Below are positions 1 through 12,799 of a stretch of 64,000 nucleotides of DNA, one piece after another. The position numbers were made by a program, and so were the translations under genes. Positions within the stretch are counted from its first letter, which is position 1. Every line of letters begins with the position of its first letter. Source of the DNA: Xylocopa sonorina (Eukaryota; Arthropoda; Insecta; Hymenoptera; Apidae); NCBI RefSeq assembly GCF_050948175.1, contig NW_027490527.1, forward strand, positions 94,042 through 158,041, written 5' to 3'. The notes beneath the pieces were generated by a model. The model made no database searches. It saw only the letters and a program-made list of their open reading frames with translations, and was not told the DNA's origin.

Positions 1-3000
1 GAAATAGAGTTTGCAGATGTCTACGTATCGAAGCAATAGAGTTCAAATGCTTCTTAAAACGAGATATTGCATCTCATACCTATGTTTCGTGATAAGATAT
101 AATATTCATTGCGAAGTGTTATGCATTTCTCGTCTACGATTCAGATGAATGTAAATGCGACACTTCCTCGCTAGGAAATAGCGTTTGCAGATGTCTACGT
201 ATCGTAGCAATAGCTTTCTAATGCTTCCTAAGACGCCATATCGCATCTCATTTCTATGTTTCATGGTAAGATATAATATGATTTGCGAAGTGTCATGTCT
301 TCCTCGTCTACACTTCAAATGAATGTAAATGCGACACTTCCTTGCTGGGAAATAGCGTCTGCAGATGTCTAGGTATCGTAGCAATAGAGTTCTAATGCTT
401 CTTAAAACGCGATATCGCATCTCATTTCTATGTTTCATGGTGAGATGTAATATGATTTGCGAAGTGTTATGAATTCCTCGTCTACACTTCAAATGAATGT
501 AAATGCGATGCTTCCTTGCAAGGAAATAGCGTTTGCAAATGTCTACGTATCGAAGCAATAGAGTTCAAATGCTTCTTAAAACGAGATACTGCATCTCATA
601 TCTATGTTTCATGATAAGATATAATATTCATTGCGAAGTGCTATGCATTCCTCGCCTACGATTCAAATGAATGTAAATGCGACACTTCCTTGCAAGGAAA
701 TAGCGTTTGCAATTATCTGCCTATCGTAGCAATAGTATTCTAATGCTTCTTAAAACGCGATATCGCATCTCACTTCTATGTTTTATGGTAAGTTATAATA
801 TGATTCGCGAAGTGTTATGTATTCCACGTCTACACTTCAAATGAATGTGAATGCGACACTTCCTCGCTAGGAAATAGCGTCTGCAGATGTCTACGTATCG
901 TAGCAATAGCTTTCTAATGCTTCCTAAGACGCGATATCGCATCTCATTTCTATGTTTCATGGTAAGATATAACATGATTTGCGAAGTGTCATGTATTCCT
1001 CGTCTACACTTCAAATGGATGTGAATGCGATACTTCCTCGCTAGGAAATAGCGTTTGCAGATGTCTACGTATCGTAGCAATAGCTTTCTAATGCTTCTTA
1101 AAACGCGATATCGCATCTCATTTCTATGTTTCATGGTAAGATATAATATGATTTGCGAAGTATCATGTATTCCTCGTCTACACTTCAAATGAATGTAAAT
1201 ACGACACTTCCTTGCAAGGAAATAGCGTTTGCAAGTATCTGCCTATCGTAGCAATAGTATTCTAATGCTTCTTAAAACGCGATATCGCATCTCACTTCTA
1301 TGTTTCATGGTAAGTTATAATATGATTCGCGAAGTGTTATGTATTCCTCGTCTACACTTCAAATGAATGTAAATGCGACACTTCCTTGCAAGGAAATAGC
1401 GTTTGCAGTTGTCTACGTATCGTAGCAATAGATTTCTAATGCTTCTTAAAACGCGATATCGCATCTCATTTCTATGTTTCATTGTAAGATATAATATGAT
1501 TTGCGAAGTGTCATGTCTTCCTCGTCTACACTTCAAATGAATGTAAATGCGACACTTCCTTGCTGGGAAATAGCGTCTGCAGATGTCTAGGTATCGTAGC
1601 AATAGAGTTCTAATGCTTCTTAAAACGCGATATCGCATCTCATTTCTATGTTTCATGGTGAGATGTAATATGATTTGCGAAGTGCTATGCATTCCTCGCC
1701 TACGATTCAAATGAATGTAAATGCGACACTTCCTTGCAAGGAAATAGCGTTTGCAGATGTCTACGTATCGTAGCAATAGAGTTCTTATGATTCTTAAAAA
1801 GCGATATCGCATCTCATGTCTATGTTTCATGGTAAGGTATAATATGATTTGCGAAGTGTTATGTATTCCTCGTCTACACTTCAAATGAATGTGAATGCGA
1901 CACTTCCTCGCTAGGAAATAGCGTCTGCAGATGTCTAGGTATCGTAGCAATAGAGTTCCAATGCTTCTTAAAACGAGATATTGCATCTAATATCTATGTT
2001 TCATGATAAGATATAATATTCATTGCGAAGTGTTATGCATTCCTCGTCTAGGATTCAAATGAAAGTAAGTGCGACACTTCCTTGCAAGGAAATAGCGTTT
2101 GCAGATGTCTACGTATCGTAGCAATAGAGTTCTTATGATTCTTAAAAAGCGATATCGCATCTCATTTCTATGTTTCATGGTAAGGTATAATATGATTTGC
2201 GAAGTGTTATGTATTCCTCGTCTACACTTCAAATGAATGTGAATGCGACACTTCCTCGCTAGGAAATAGCGTCTGCAGATGTCTAGGTATCGTAGCAATA
2301 GAGTTCCAATGCTTCTTAAAACGAGATATTGCATCTAATATCTATGTTTCATGATAAGATTGAATATGATTTGCGAAGTGTTATGCATTCCTCGTCTAGG
2401 ATTCAAATGAAAGTAAGTGCGACACTTCCTTGCAAGGAAATAGCGTTTGCAGATGTCTACGTATCGTAGCAATAGAGTTCTTATAATTCTTAAAACGCGA
2501 TATTGCATCTCATTTCTATGTTTCATGGTAAGATATAATATGATTTGCGAAGTGTTATGTATTCCTCGTCTACACATCAAATGAATGTAAATGCGACACA
2601 TCCTTGCAAGGAAATAGCATTTGCAGATGTCTACGTATCGTAGCAATGGATTTCTAATGCTTCTTAGAACGAGATATTGCATCTAATATCTATGTTTCAT
2701 GATAAGATATAATATTCATTGCGAAGTGTTATGCATTCCTCGTCTACGATTCAAATGAAAGTAAATGCGACACTTCCTTGCAAGGAAATAGCGTTTGCAG
2801 ATGTCTACGTATCGTAACAATAGAGTTCTTATGATTCTTGAAACGCGATATCGCATCTCATTTCTATGATTCATGGTAAGATATAATATGATTTGCGAAG
2901 TGTTATGTATTCCTCGTCTACACATCAAATGAATGTAAATACGACACTTCCTTGCAAGGAAATAGCGTTTGCAAATATCTGCCTATCGTAGCAATAGTAT

Positions 3001-3399
3001 TCTAATGCTTCTTAAAACGCGATATCGCATCTCACTTCTATGTTTCATGGTAAGTTATAATATGATTCGCGAAGTGTTATGTATTCCTCGTCTACACTTC
3101 AAATGAATGTAAATGCGACACTTCCTTGCAAGGAAATAGCGTTTGCAGATGTCTACGTATCGAAGCAATAGAGTTCAAATGCTTCTTAAAACGAGATATT
3201 GCATCTCATACCTATGTTTCATGATAAGATATAATATTCATTGCGAAGTGTTATGCATTTCTCGTCTACGATTCAAATGAATGTAAATGCGACACTTCCT
3301 TGCAAGGAAATAGCGTTTGCAGATGTCTACGTATCGTAGCAATAGAGTTCTTATGATTCTTAAAACGCGATATCGCATCTCATTTCTATGTTTCATGGT

Positions 3400-4390
3400 G
3401 AGATGTAATATGATTTGCGAAGTGTTATGTATTCCTCGTCTACACTTCAAATGAATGTGAATGCGACACTTCCTCGCTAGGAAATAGCGTCTGCAGATGT
3501 CTAGGTATCGTAGCAATAGAGTTCCAATGCTTCTTAAAACGAGATATTGCATCTAATATCTATGTTTCATGATAAGATATAATATTCATTGCGAAGTGTT
3601 ATGCATTCCTCGTCTACGATTCAAATGAAAGTAAATGCGACACTTCCTTGCAAGGAAATAGCGTTTGCAGATGTCTACGTATCGTAGCAATAGAGTTCTT
3701 ATGATTCTTAAAAACGATATCGCATCTCATTTCTATGTTTCATGGTAAGGTATAATATGATTTGCGAAGTGTCATGTATTCCTCGTCTACACTTCAAATG
3801 AATGTGAATGCGACACTTCCTCGCTAGGAAATAGCGTCTGCAGATGTCTAGGTATCGTAGCAATAGAGTTCCAATGCTTCTTAAAACGAGATATTGCATC
3901 TAATATCTATGTTTCATGATAAGATATAATATTCATTGCGAAGTGTTATGCATTCCTCGTCTACGATTCAAATGAAAGTAAATGCGACACTTCCTTGCAA
4001 GGAAATAGCGTTTGCAGATGTCTACGTATCGTAGCAATAGAGTTCTTATGATTCTTAAAAACGATATCGCATCTCATTTCTATGTTTCATGGTAAGGTAT
4101 AATATGATTTGCGAAGTGTTATGTATTCCTCGTCTACACTTCAAATGAATGTGAATGCGACACTTCCTCGCTAGGAAATAGCGTCTGCAGATGTCTAGGT
4201 ATCGTAGTAGTAGAGTTCCAATGCTTCTTAAAACGAGATATTGCATCTAATATCTATGTTTCATGATAAGATATAATATTCATTGCGAAGTGTTATGCAT
4301 TCCTCGTCTACGATTCAAATGAAAGTAAATGCGACACTTCCTTGCAAGGAAATAGCGTTTGCAGATGTCTACGTATCGTAGCAATAGAGT
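3400..4390. repeat. Dimeric higher-order repeat, 347-bp period
   Basis: Pairs of monomers alternate: one with CTCGCTAGG, GTCTAGGTATCG and GTTCCAATGC, then one with ATTCATTGCG, ATGAAAGTAAATG and GTTCTTATGATTC. The pattern around 3708-3899 recurs at 4055-4246, exactly 347 bp on. The missing base is shared: both have CTTAAAAACGATATCGC where other monomers have one more base (near 3712 and 4060). A related dimer without the loss occurs near 1.86-2.46 kb. Confidence 0.85.
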
Positions 4391-7336
4391 TCATATGATT
4401 CTTAGAACGCGAAATCGCATCTCATTTCTATGTTTCATGGTAAGATATAACATGATTTGCGAAGTGTTATGTATTCCTCGTCTACACTTCAAATGAATGT
4501 AAATGCGACACTTCCTTACAAGGAAATAGCGTTTGCAGATGTCTACGTATCGAAGCAATAGAGTTCTAATGCTTCTTAAAACGCGATATCGCATCTCATT
4601 TCTATGTTTCATGGTAAGATATAATAAGATTTGCGAAGTGTCATGTATTCCTCGTCTACACTTCAAATGACTGTGAATTCGACACTTGCTCGCTAGGATA
4701 TAGCGTTTGCAGATGTCTAGGTATCGTAGCAATAGAGTTCTAATGCTTCTTAAAACGCGATATCGCATCTCATTTCTATGTTTCATGGTAAGATATAACA
4801 TGATTTGCGAAGTGTTATGTATTCCTCGTCTACACTTCAAATGAATGTGAATGCGATACTTCCTCGCTAGGAAATAGCGTTTGCAGATGTCTACGTATCG
4901 TAGCAATAGCTTTCTAATGCTTCCTAAGACGCGATATCGCATCTCATTTCTATGTTTCATGGTAAGATATAACATGATTTGCGAAGTGTCATGTATTCCT
5001 CGTCTACACTTCAAATGAATGTGAATGCGATACTTCCTCGCTAGGAAATAGCGTTTGCAGTTGTCTACGTATCGTAGCAATAGATTTCTAATGCTTCTTA
5101 AAACGCGATATCGCATCTCATTTCTATGTTTCATTGTAAGATATAATATGATTTGCGAAGTGTCATGTCTTCCTCGTCTACACTTCAAATGAATGTAAAT
5201 GCGACACTTCCTTGCTGGGAAATAGCGTCTGCAGATGTCTAGGTATCGTAGCAATAGATTTCTAATGCTTCTTAAAACGCGATATCGCATCTCATTTCTA
5301 TGTTTCATGGTAAGATATAATATGATTTGCGAAGTGTTATGTATTCCTCGTCTACACTTCAAATTAATGTAAATGCGACACTTCCTTGTAAGGAAATTGC
5401 GTTTGCAGATGTCTACGTATCGAAGCAATAGAGTTCGAATGCTTCTTAAAACGAGATACTGCATCTCATATGTATGTTTCATGATAAGATATAATATTCA
5501 TTGCGAAGTGTTATGCATTCCTCGTCTACGATTCAAATGAAAGTAAATGCGACACTTCCTTGCAAGGAAATAGCGTTTGCAGATGTCTACGTATCGTAAC
5601 AATAGAGTTCTTATGATTCTTGAAACGCGATATCGCATCTCATTTCTATGATTCATGGTAAGATATAATATGATTTGCGAAGTGTTATGTATTCCTCGTC
5701 TACACTTCAAATGAATGTAAATACGACACTTCCTTGCAAGGAAATAGCGTTTGCAAATATCTGCCTATCGTAGCAATAGTATTCTAATGCTTCTTAAAAC
5801 GCGATATCGCATCTCACTTCTATGTTTCATGGTAAGTTATAATATGATTCGCGAAGTGTTATGTATTCCTCGTCTACACTTCAAATGAATGTAAATGCGA
5901 CACTTCCTTGCAAGGAAATAGCGTTTGCAGATGTCTACGTATCGAAGCAATAGAGTTCAAATGCTTCTTAAAACGAGATATTGCATCTCATACCTATGTT
6001 TCATGATAAGATATAATATTCATTGCGAAGTGTTATGCATTTCTCGTCTACGATTCAAATGAATGTAAATGCGACACTTCCTTGCAAGGAAATAGCGTTT
6101 GCAGATGTCTACGTATCGTAGCAGTAGAGCTCTTACGATTCTTAAAACGCGATATCGCATCTCATTTCTATGTTTCATGGTAAGATATAATTTGATTTGA
6201 GAAGTGTTATGTATTCCTCGACTACACTTCAAATGAATGTGAATGCGACACTTCCTCGCCAGGAAATAGCGTTTGCAGATGCCTACGTATCGTAGCAATA
6301 GATTTCTAATGCTTCTTAAAATGCGATATCGCACCTCATTTCTATGTTTCATGGTAAGATATAATATGATTTGCGAAGTGTCATGTCTTCCTCGTCTACA
6401 CTTCAAATGAATGTAAATGCGACACTTCATTGTTAGGAAATAGCGTCTGCAGATGTCTACCTATCGTAGCAATAGAGTTCTAGTGTTTCATAAAACGCGA
6501 TATCGCATCCCATTTCTATGTTTCATGGTAAGATATAATATGATTTGCGAAGTATCATGTATTCCTCGTCTACACTTCAAATGAATGTAAATACGACACT
6601 TCCTTGCAAGGAAATAGCGTTTGCAAGTATCTGCCTATCGTAGCAATAGAATTCTAATGCTTCTTAAAACGCGATATCGCATCTCACTTCTATGTTTCAT
6701 GGTAAGTTATAATATGATTCGCGAAGTGTTATGTATTCCTCGTCTACACTTCAAATGAATGTAAATGCGACACTTCCTTGCAAGGAAATAGCGTTTGCAG
6801 ATGTCTACGTATCGAAGCAATAGAGTTCAAATGCTTCTTAAAACGAGATATGGCATCTCATAGCTATGTTTCATGATAAGATATAATATTCATTGCGAAG
6901 TGTTATGCATTTCTCGTCTACGATTCAAATGAATGTAAATGCGACACTTCCTTGCAAGGAAATAGCGTTTGCAGATGTCTACGTATCGTAGCAATAGAGT
7001 TCTTATGATACTTAAAACGCGATATCGCATCTCATTTCTATGTTTCATGGTAAGATATAATTTGGTTTGAGAAGTGTTATGTATTCCTCGTCTACACTTC
7101 AAATGAATGTGAATGCGACACTTCCTCGCTAGGAAATAGCGTCTGCAGATGTCTAGGTATCGTAGCAATAGAGTTCCAATGCTTCTTAAAACGAGATATT
7201 GCCTCTAATACCTATGTTTCATGATAAGATATAATATTCATTGCGAAGTGTTATGCATTCCTCGTCTACGATTCAAATGAAAGTAAATGCGACACTTCCT
7301 TGCAAGGAAATAGCGTTTGCAGATGTCTAGGTATCG

Positions 7337-7700
7337 TAGCAGTAGAGTTCTAATGCTTCTTAAAACGCGATATCGCATCTCATTTCTATGTTTCATGGTA
7401 AGATATAATATGATTTGAGAAGTGTTATGTATTCCTCGTCTACACTTCAAATGAATGTAAATGCGACACTTCCTTGCAAGGAAACAGCGTTTGCAGATGT
7501 CTACGTATCGAAGAAATTGAGTTCAAATGCTTCTTAAAACGCGATATCGCATCTCATTTCTATGTTTCATGGTAAGATATAATATGATTTGCGAAGTATC
7601 ATGTATTCCTCGTCTACACTTCAAATGAATGTAAATGCGACACTTCCTTGCAAGGAAATAGCGTTTGCAGATGTCTACGTATCGAAGCAATAAAGTTCAA
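7337..7700. repeat. Monomers related to the piggyBac insertion site, unoccupied
   Basis: These monomers share uncommon variants with the right flank of the transposon at 52.22-52.56 kb: ATTTGAGAAGTG in place of ATTTGCGAAGTG, GGAAACAGCG, AATTGAGTTC, and then a GAAGTATCATG monomer. The offset between the two places is 44860 bp. This equals one 1281-bp insertion plus 251 monomers, corrected for the three 33-bp deletions and the net single-base indels in between. I infer a satellite relative of the insertion site that never carried the element. Confidence 0.7.
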
Positions 7701-8499
7701 ATGCTTCTTAATATGCGATATCGCATCTCATTTCCATGTTTCATGGTAAGATATAATATGATTTGCGAAGTGTTATGTATTCCTCGTCTACACCTCAAAT
7801 GAATGTAAATTCGACACTTCCTTGCAAGGAAATAGCGTTTGCAGATGTCTACGTATCGTAGCAATAGAGCTCTTATAATTCTTAAAACGCGATTTCGCAT
7901 CTCATTTCTATGTTTCATGGAAAGGTATAATATGATTTGCGAAGTGTTATGTATTCCTCGCCTACACTTCAAGTGAATGTAAATGCGACACTTCCTTGCA
8001 AGGAAATAGCGTTTGCAGATGTCTACGTATCGTAGCAATGGATTTCTAATGCTTCTTAGAACGCGATATCGCATCTCATTTCTATGTTTCATGGTAAGAT
8101 ATAATATGATTTGCGAAGTGTCATGTCTTCCTCGTCTACACTTCAAATGAATGTAAATGCGACACTTCCTTGCAAGGAAATAGCGTTTGCAGATGTCTAC
8201 GTATCGAAGCAATAGAGTTCAAATGCTTCTTAAAACGAGATATGGCATCTCATAGCTATGTTTCATGATAAGATATAATATTCATTGCGAAGTGTTATGC
8301 ATTTCTCGTCTACGATTCAAATGAATGTAAATGCGACACTTCCTTGCAAGGAAATAGCGTTTGCAGATGTCTACGTATCGTAGCAATAGAGTTCTTATGA
8401 TACTTAAAACGCGATATCGCATCTCATTTCTATGTTTCATGGTAAGATATAATTTGGTTTGAGAAGTGTTATGTATTCCTCGTCTACACTTCAAATGAA

Positions 8500-11270
8500 T
8501 GTGAATGCGACACTTCCTCGCTAGGAAATAGCGTTTGCAGATGTCTACGTATCGTAGCAATGGATTTCTAATGCTTCTTAGAACGCGATATCGCATCTCA
8601 TTTCTATGTTTCATTGTAAGATATAATATGATTTGCGAAGTGTCATGTATTCCTCGTCTACACTTCAAATGAATGTGAATGCGACACTTCCTTGCAAGGA
8701 AATAGCGTTTGCAGATGCCTACGTATCGAAGCAATAGAGTTCAAATGCTTCTTAGAACGAGATATTGCATCTCATATCTATGTTTCATGATAAGATATAA
8801 TATACATTGCGAAGTGTTATGCATTCCTCGTCTACGATTCAAATGAAAGTAAATGCGACACATCCTTGCAAGGAAATAGCGTTTGCAGATGTCTACGCAG
8901 CGTAGCAATAGAGTTCTTATAATACTTAAAACGCGATTTCGTATCTCATTTCTATGTTTCATGGTAAGATATAATATGATTTGCGAAGTATCATGTATTC
9001 CTTGTCTACACTTCAAATGAATGTGAATGCGACACTTCCTCGCAAGGAAATAGCGTTTGAAGATGTCTACGTATCGAAGCAATAAAGTTGAAATGCTTCT
9101 TAAAACGAGATATTGCATCTCATATCTATGTTTCATGATAAGATATAATATTCATTGCGAAGTGTTATGCATTCCTCGTCTACGATTCAAATGAATGTAA
9201 ATGCGACACTTCCTTGCTAGGAAATAGCGTCTGCAGATGTTTACGTATCGAAGCAATAGAGTTCAAATGCTTCTTAAAACGAGATATTGCATCTCATATC
9301 TATGTTTCATGATAAGATATAATATTCATTGCGAAGTGTTATGCATTCCTTGTCTACGATTCAAATGAATGTAAATGCGACACTTCCTTGCAAGGAAATC
9401 GCGTTTGCATATGTCTACGTATCGAAGCAATAGTGTTCTAAAGCTTCTTAAATCGCGATATCGCATCTCATTTCTATGTTTCATGGTAAGATATAATATG
9501 ATTTGCGAAGTATCACGTATTCCCCGTCTACACTTCAAATGAATGTAAATGCGACACTTCCTTGCAAGGAAATAGCGTTTGCAGATGTCTACGTATCGTA
9601 GCAATAGAGTTCTAATGCTTCTTAAAACGCGATATCGCATCTCATTTCTATGTTTCACTGTAAGATATAATATGATTTGCGAAGTGTCATGTCTTCCTCG
9701 TCTACACTTCAAATGAATGTAAATGCGACACTTCCTTGCAAGGAAATAGCGTTTGCAGATGTCTACGTATCGTAGCAATAGAGTTCTTATGATTCTTAAA
9801 AAGCGATATCGCATCTCATTTCTATGTTTCATGGTAAGGTATAATATGATTTGCGAAGTGTTATGTATTCCTCGTCTACACTTCAAATGAATGTGAATGC
9901 GACACTTCCTCGCTAGGAAATAGCGTCTGCAGATGTCTAGGTATCGTAGCAATAGAGTTCCAATGCTTCTTAAAACGAGATATTGCATCTAATATCTATG
10001 TTTCATGATAAGATGTAATATGATTTGCGAAGTGTTATGTATTCCTCGCCTACACTTCAAATCAATGTAAATACGACACTTCCTTGCAAGGAAATAGCGT
10101 TTGCAGATGTCTACCTATCGTTGCAATAGAGTTCTAATGCTTCTTAGAACGCGATATCGCATCTCATTTCTATGTTTCATGGTAAGATATAATATTCATT
10201 GCGAAGTGTTATGCATTCCTCGTCTACGATTCAAATGAAAGTAAATGCGATACCTCCTTGCAAGGAAATAGCATTTGCAGATGTCTACCTATCGTAGCAA
10301 TAGTGTTCCAATGCTTCATAAAACGCGATTTCGCATGTCATTTCTATGTATCATGGTAAGATATAATATTCATTGCGAAGTGTTATGCATTCCTCGTCTA
10401 CGATTCAAATGAAAGTAAATGCGATACCTCCTTGCAAGGAAATAGCATTTGCAGATGTCTACGTATCGTAGCAATAGAGTTCTAATGCTTCATAAAACGC
10501 GATATCGCATCTCATTTCTATGTTTCATGGTAAGATATAATATGATTTGCGAAGTGTTATGTATTCCTCGTCTACACCTCAAATGAATGTAAATGCGACA
10601 CTTCCTTGCAGGGAAATAGCGTTTGCAGATGTCTACGTATCGATCAATAGAGTTCAAATGCTTCTTAAAACGAGATATTGCATCTCATATCTATGTTTCA
10701 TGATAAGATATAATATACATTGCGAAGTGTTATGCATTCCTCGTCTACGATTCAAATGAAAGTAAATGCGACACTTCCTTGCAAGGAAATAGCGTTTGCA
10801 GATGTCTATGTATCGGAGCAATAAAGTTCAAATGCTTCTTAAAAAGAGATATTGCATCTCATATCTATGTTTCATGATAAGATATAATATACATTGCGAA
10901 GTGTTATGCATTCCTCGTCTACGATTCAAATGAAAGTAAATGCGACACTTCCTTGCAAGGAAATAGGGATTGCAGATGTCTACCTATCGTAGCAATAGAG
11001 TTCTAATGCTTCTTAAAACGCGATATCGCATCTCATTTCTATGTTTCATGGTAAGATGTAATATGATTTGCGAAGTATCATGTATTCCTCGTCTACACTT
11101 CAAATGAATGTGAATGCGACACTCCCTTGCAAGGAAATAGCGTTTGCAGATGTCTACGTATCGAAGCAATAAAGTTGAAATGCTCCTTAAAACGAGATAT
11201 TGCATCTCATATCTATGTTTCATGATAAGATATAATATTCATTGCGAAGTGTTATGCATTCCTCGTCTAC
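8500..11270. repeat. Duplicated satellite block, copy 1 (offset 3795)
   Basis: This block of about 2.77 kb recurs at about 12.30-15.06 kb. The offset is 3795 bp, changing to 3796 after a one-base loss near 10643 in this copy. 3795 equals 22 x 174 minus the 33 bp missing from the monomer at 11831. Shared private variants include GTCTACGCAGCG (near 8894 and 12689), GTATCACGTATTCCCCG and the GAAGATGTC monomer. Contents are mixed A, B and mosaic monomers. No gene is seen. Confidence 0.85.
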
Positions 11271-11930
11271 GCTTCAAATGAATGTAAATGCGACACTTCG
11301 TTGTTAGGAAATAGCGTCTGCAGATGTCTGGGTATCGTAGCAATAGGTTTCTAATGCTTTTTAAAACGGCGATATCGCATCTCATTTCTATGTTTCATGG
11401 TAAGATATAATATGATTTGCGAAGTGTTATGTATTCCTCGTCTACACTTCAAATGAATGTAAATGCGACACTTCCTTGCTAGGAAATAGCGTCTGCAGAT
11501 GTCTACCTATCGTAGCAATAGAGTTCTAATGCTTCTTAAAACGCGATATCGCATTTCATTTCTATGTTTCATGGTAAGATATAATATGATTTGCGAAGTG
11601 TTATGTATTCCTTGTCTCAACTTCAAAGGAATGTAAATGCGACACTTCCTTGCAAGGAAATAGCGTTTGCAGATGTCTACGTATCGAAGCAATAGAGTTC
11701 AAATGCTTCTTAAAACGAGATATTGCATCTCATATCTATGTTTCATGATAGGATATACTATTCATTGCGAATTGTTATGCATTCCTCGTCTACGATTCTA
11801 ACGAATGTAAATGCGACACTTCCTTGCAAGGAATGGATTTCTGATGCTTCTTAAAACGCGATATCGTATCTCATTTCTATGTTTTATGGTAAGATACAAT
11901 ATGATTTGCGAAGTTTTATGTATTCCTTGT
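10970..11930. repeat. Duplicated satellite block, copy 1 (offset 7625)
   Basis: This block matches about 18.59-19.55 kb at an offset of 7625 bp, which equals 44 x 174 minus 33 plus 2. It carries distinctive variants: GTCTACGCTTC with TTCGTTGTTAGG, ACGGCGATATCGC (one extra G), TTGTCTCAACTTCAAAGG, TACTATTCATTGCGAATTG and the 33-bp-deleted monomer at 11831. The shared extra G and the shared deletion make this a duplication and not a chance similarity. Confidence 0.88.
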
Positions 11931-12530
11931 CTACACTTCAAATGAATGTAAATGCGACACTTCCTTGCAAGGAAATAGCGTTTGCAGATGCCTACGTATC
12001 GTAGCAATGGATTTCTGATGCTTCTTAAAACGCGATATCGCATCTCATTTCTATGTTTTATGGTAAGATATAATATGATTTGCGAAGTGTTATGTATTCC
12101 TCGTCTACACTTCAAATGAATGTAAATGCGACACTTCCTTGTTAGGAAATAGCGTCTGCAGATGTCTGGGTATCGTAGCAATAGAGTTCTAATGCTTCTT
12201 TAAACGCGATATCGCATCTCATTTCTACGTTTCATGGTAAGATGTATTATGATTTGCGAAGTGTTATGTATTCCTCGTCTACACATCAAATGAATGTAAA
12301 TGCGACACTTCCTTGCAAGGAAATAGCATTTGCAGATGTCTACGTATCGTAGCAATGGATTTCTAATGCTTCTTAGAACGCGATATCGCATCTCATTTCT
12401 ATGTTTCATTGTAAGATATAATATGATTTGCGAAGTGTCATGTATTCCTCGTCTACACTTCAAATGAATGTGAATGCGACACTTCCTTGCAAGGAAATAG
12501 CGTTTGCAGATGCCTACGTATCGAAGCAAT
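11762..12530. repeat. Duplicated satellite block, copy 1 (offset 9854)
   Basis: This block matches 21.62-22.38 kb at offset 9854 bp, equal to 57 x 174 minus 66 plus 2. Both copies contain the 33-bp-deleted monomer followed by monomers with GATGCCTACG, GGATTTCTGATGC, CTTGTTAGG with GTCTGGGTATCG, CTTTAAACGCG and GATGTATTATG. Confidence 0.85.
11831..11971. repeat. 141-bp monomer with 33-bp deletion, copy 1
   Basis: The sequence runs from GCAAGG directly to AATGGATTTCTG. It lacks the 33 bp that normally lie between GCAAGG and AATGG, including the CTACGTATCGTAG inverted repeat. The next GAAATAGCG starts at 11972, so this unit is 141 bp. Confidence 0.95.
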
Positions 12531-12799
12531 AGAGTTCAAATGCTTCTTAGAACGAGATATTGCATCTCATATCTATGTTTCATGATAAGATATAATATAC
12601 ATTGCGAAGTGTTATGCATTCCTCGTCTACGATTCAAATGAAAGTAAATGCGACACATCCTTGCAAGGAAATAGCGTTTGCAGATGTCTACGCAGCGTAG
12701 CAATAGAGTTCTTATAATACTTAAAACGCGATTTCGTATCTCATTTCTATGTTTCATGGTAAGATATAATATGATTTGCGAAGTATCATGTATTCCTCG

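Larger units (their letters stand above)
1..8500. repeat. Satellite subregion, type A-rich with CTCGCTAGG ends
   Basis: About 49 monomers, mostly type A or with a type A front half. Many end in TTCCTCGCTAGGAA in place of TTCCTTGCAAGGAA and have GCGTCTGCAGATGTCTAGG at the next monomer start. The longest open minus-strand frame of the window (4391-5482, 363 codons) lies here simply because successive type A monomers lack the type B1 stop. No gene, RNA or foreign insertion is visible. Confidence 0.9.

Noticed and set aside
10547..10759. Plus-strand open frames inside satellite (also 23720-23947, 31581-31835 and 62191-62391)
   Set aside because: These are the other strand of the same repeat, open by chance over one or two monomers. 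They have no independent support.
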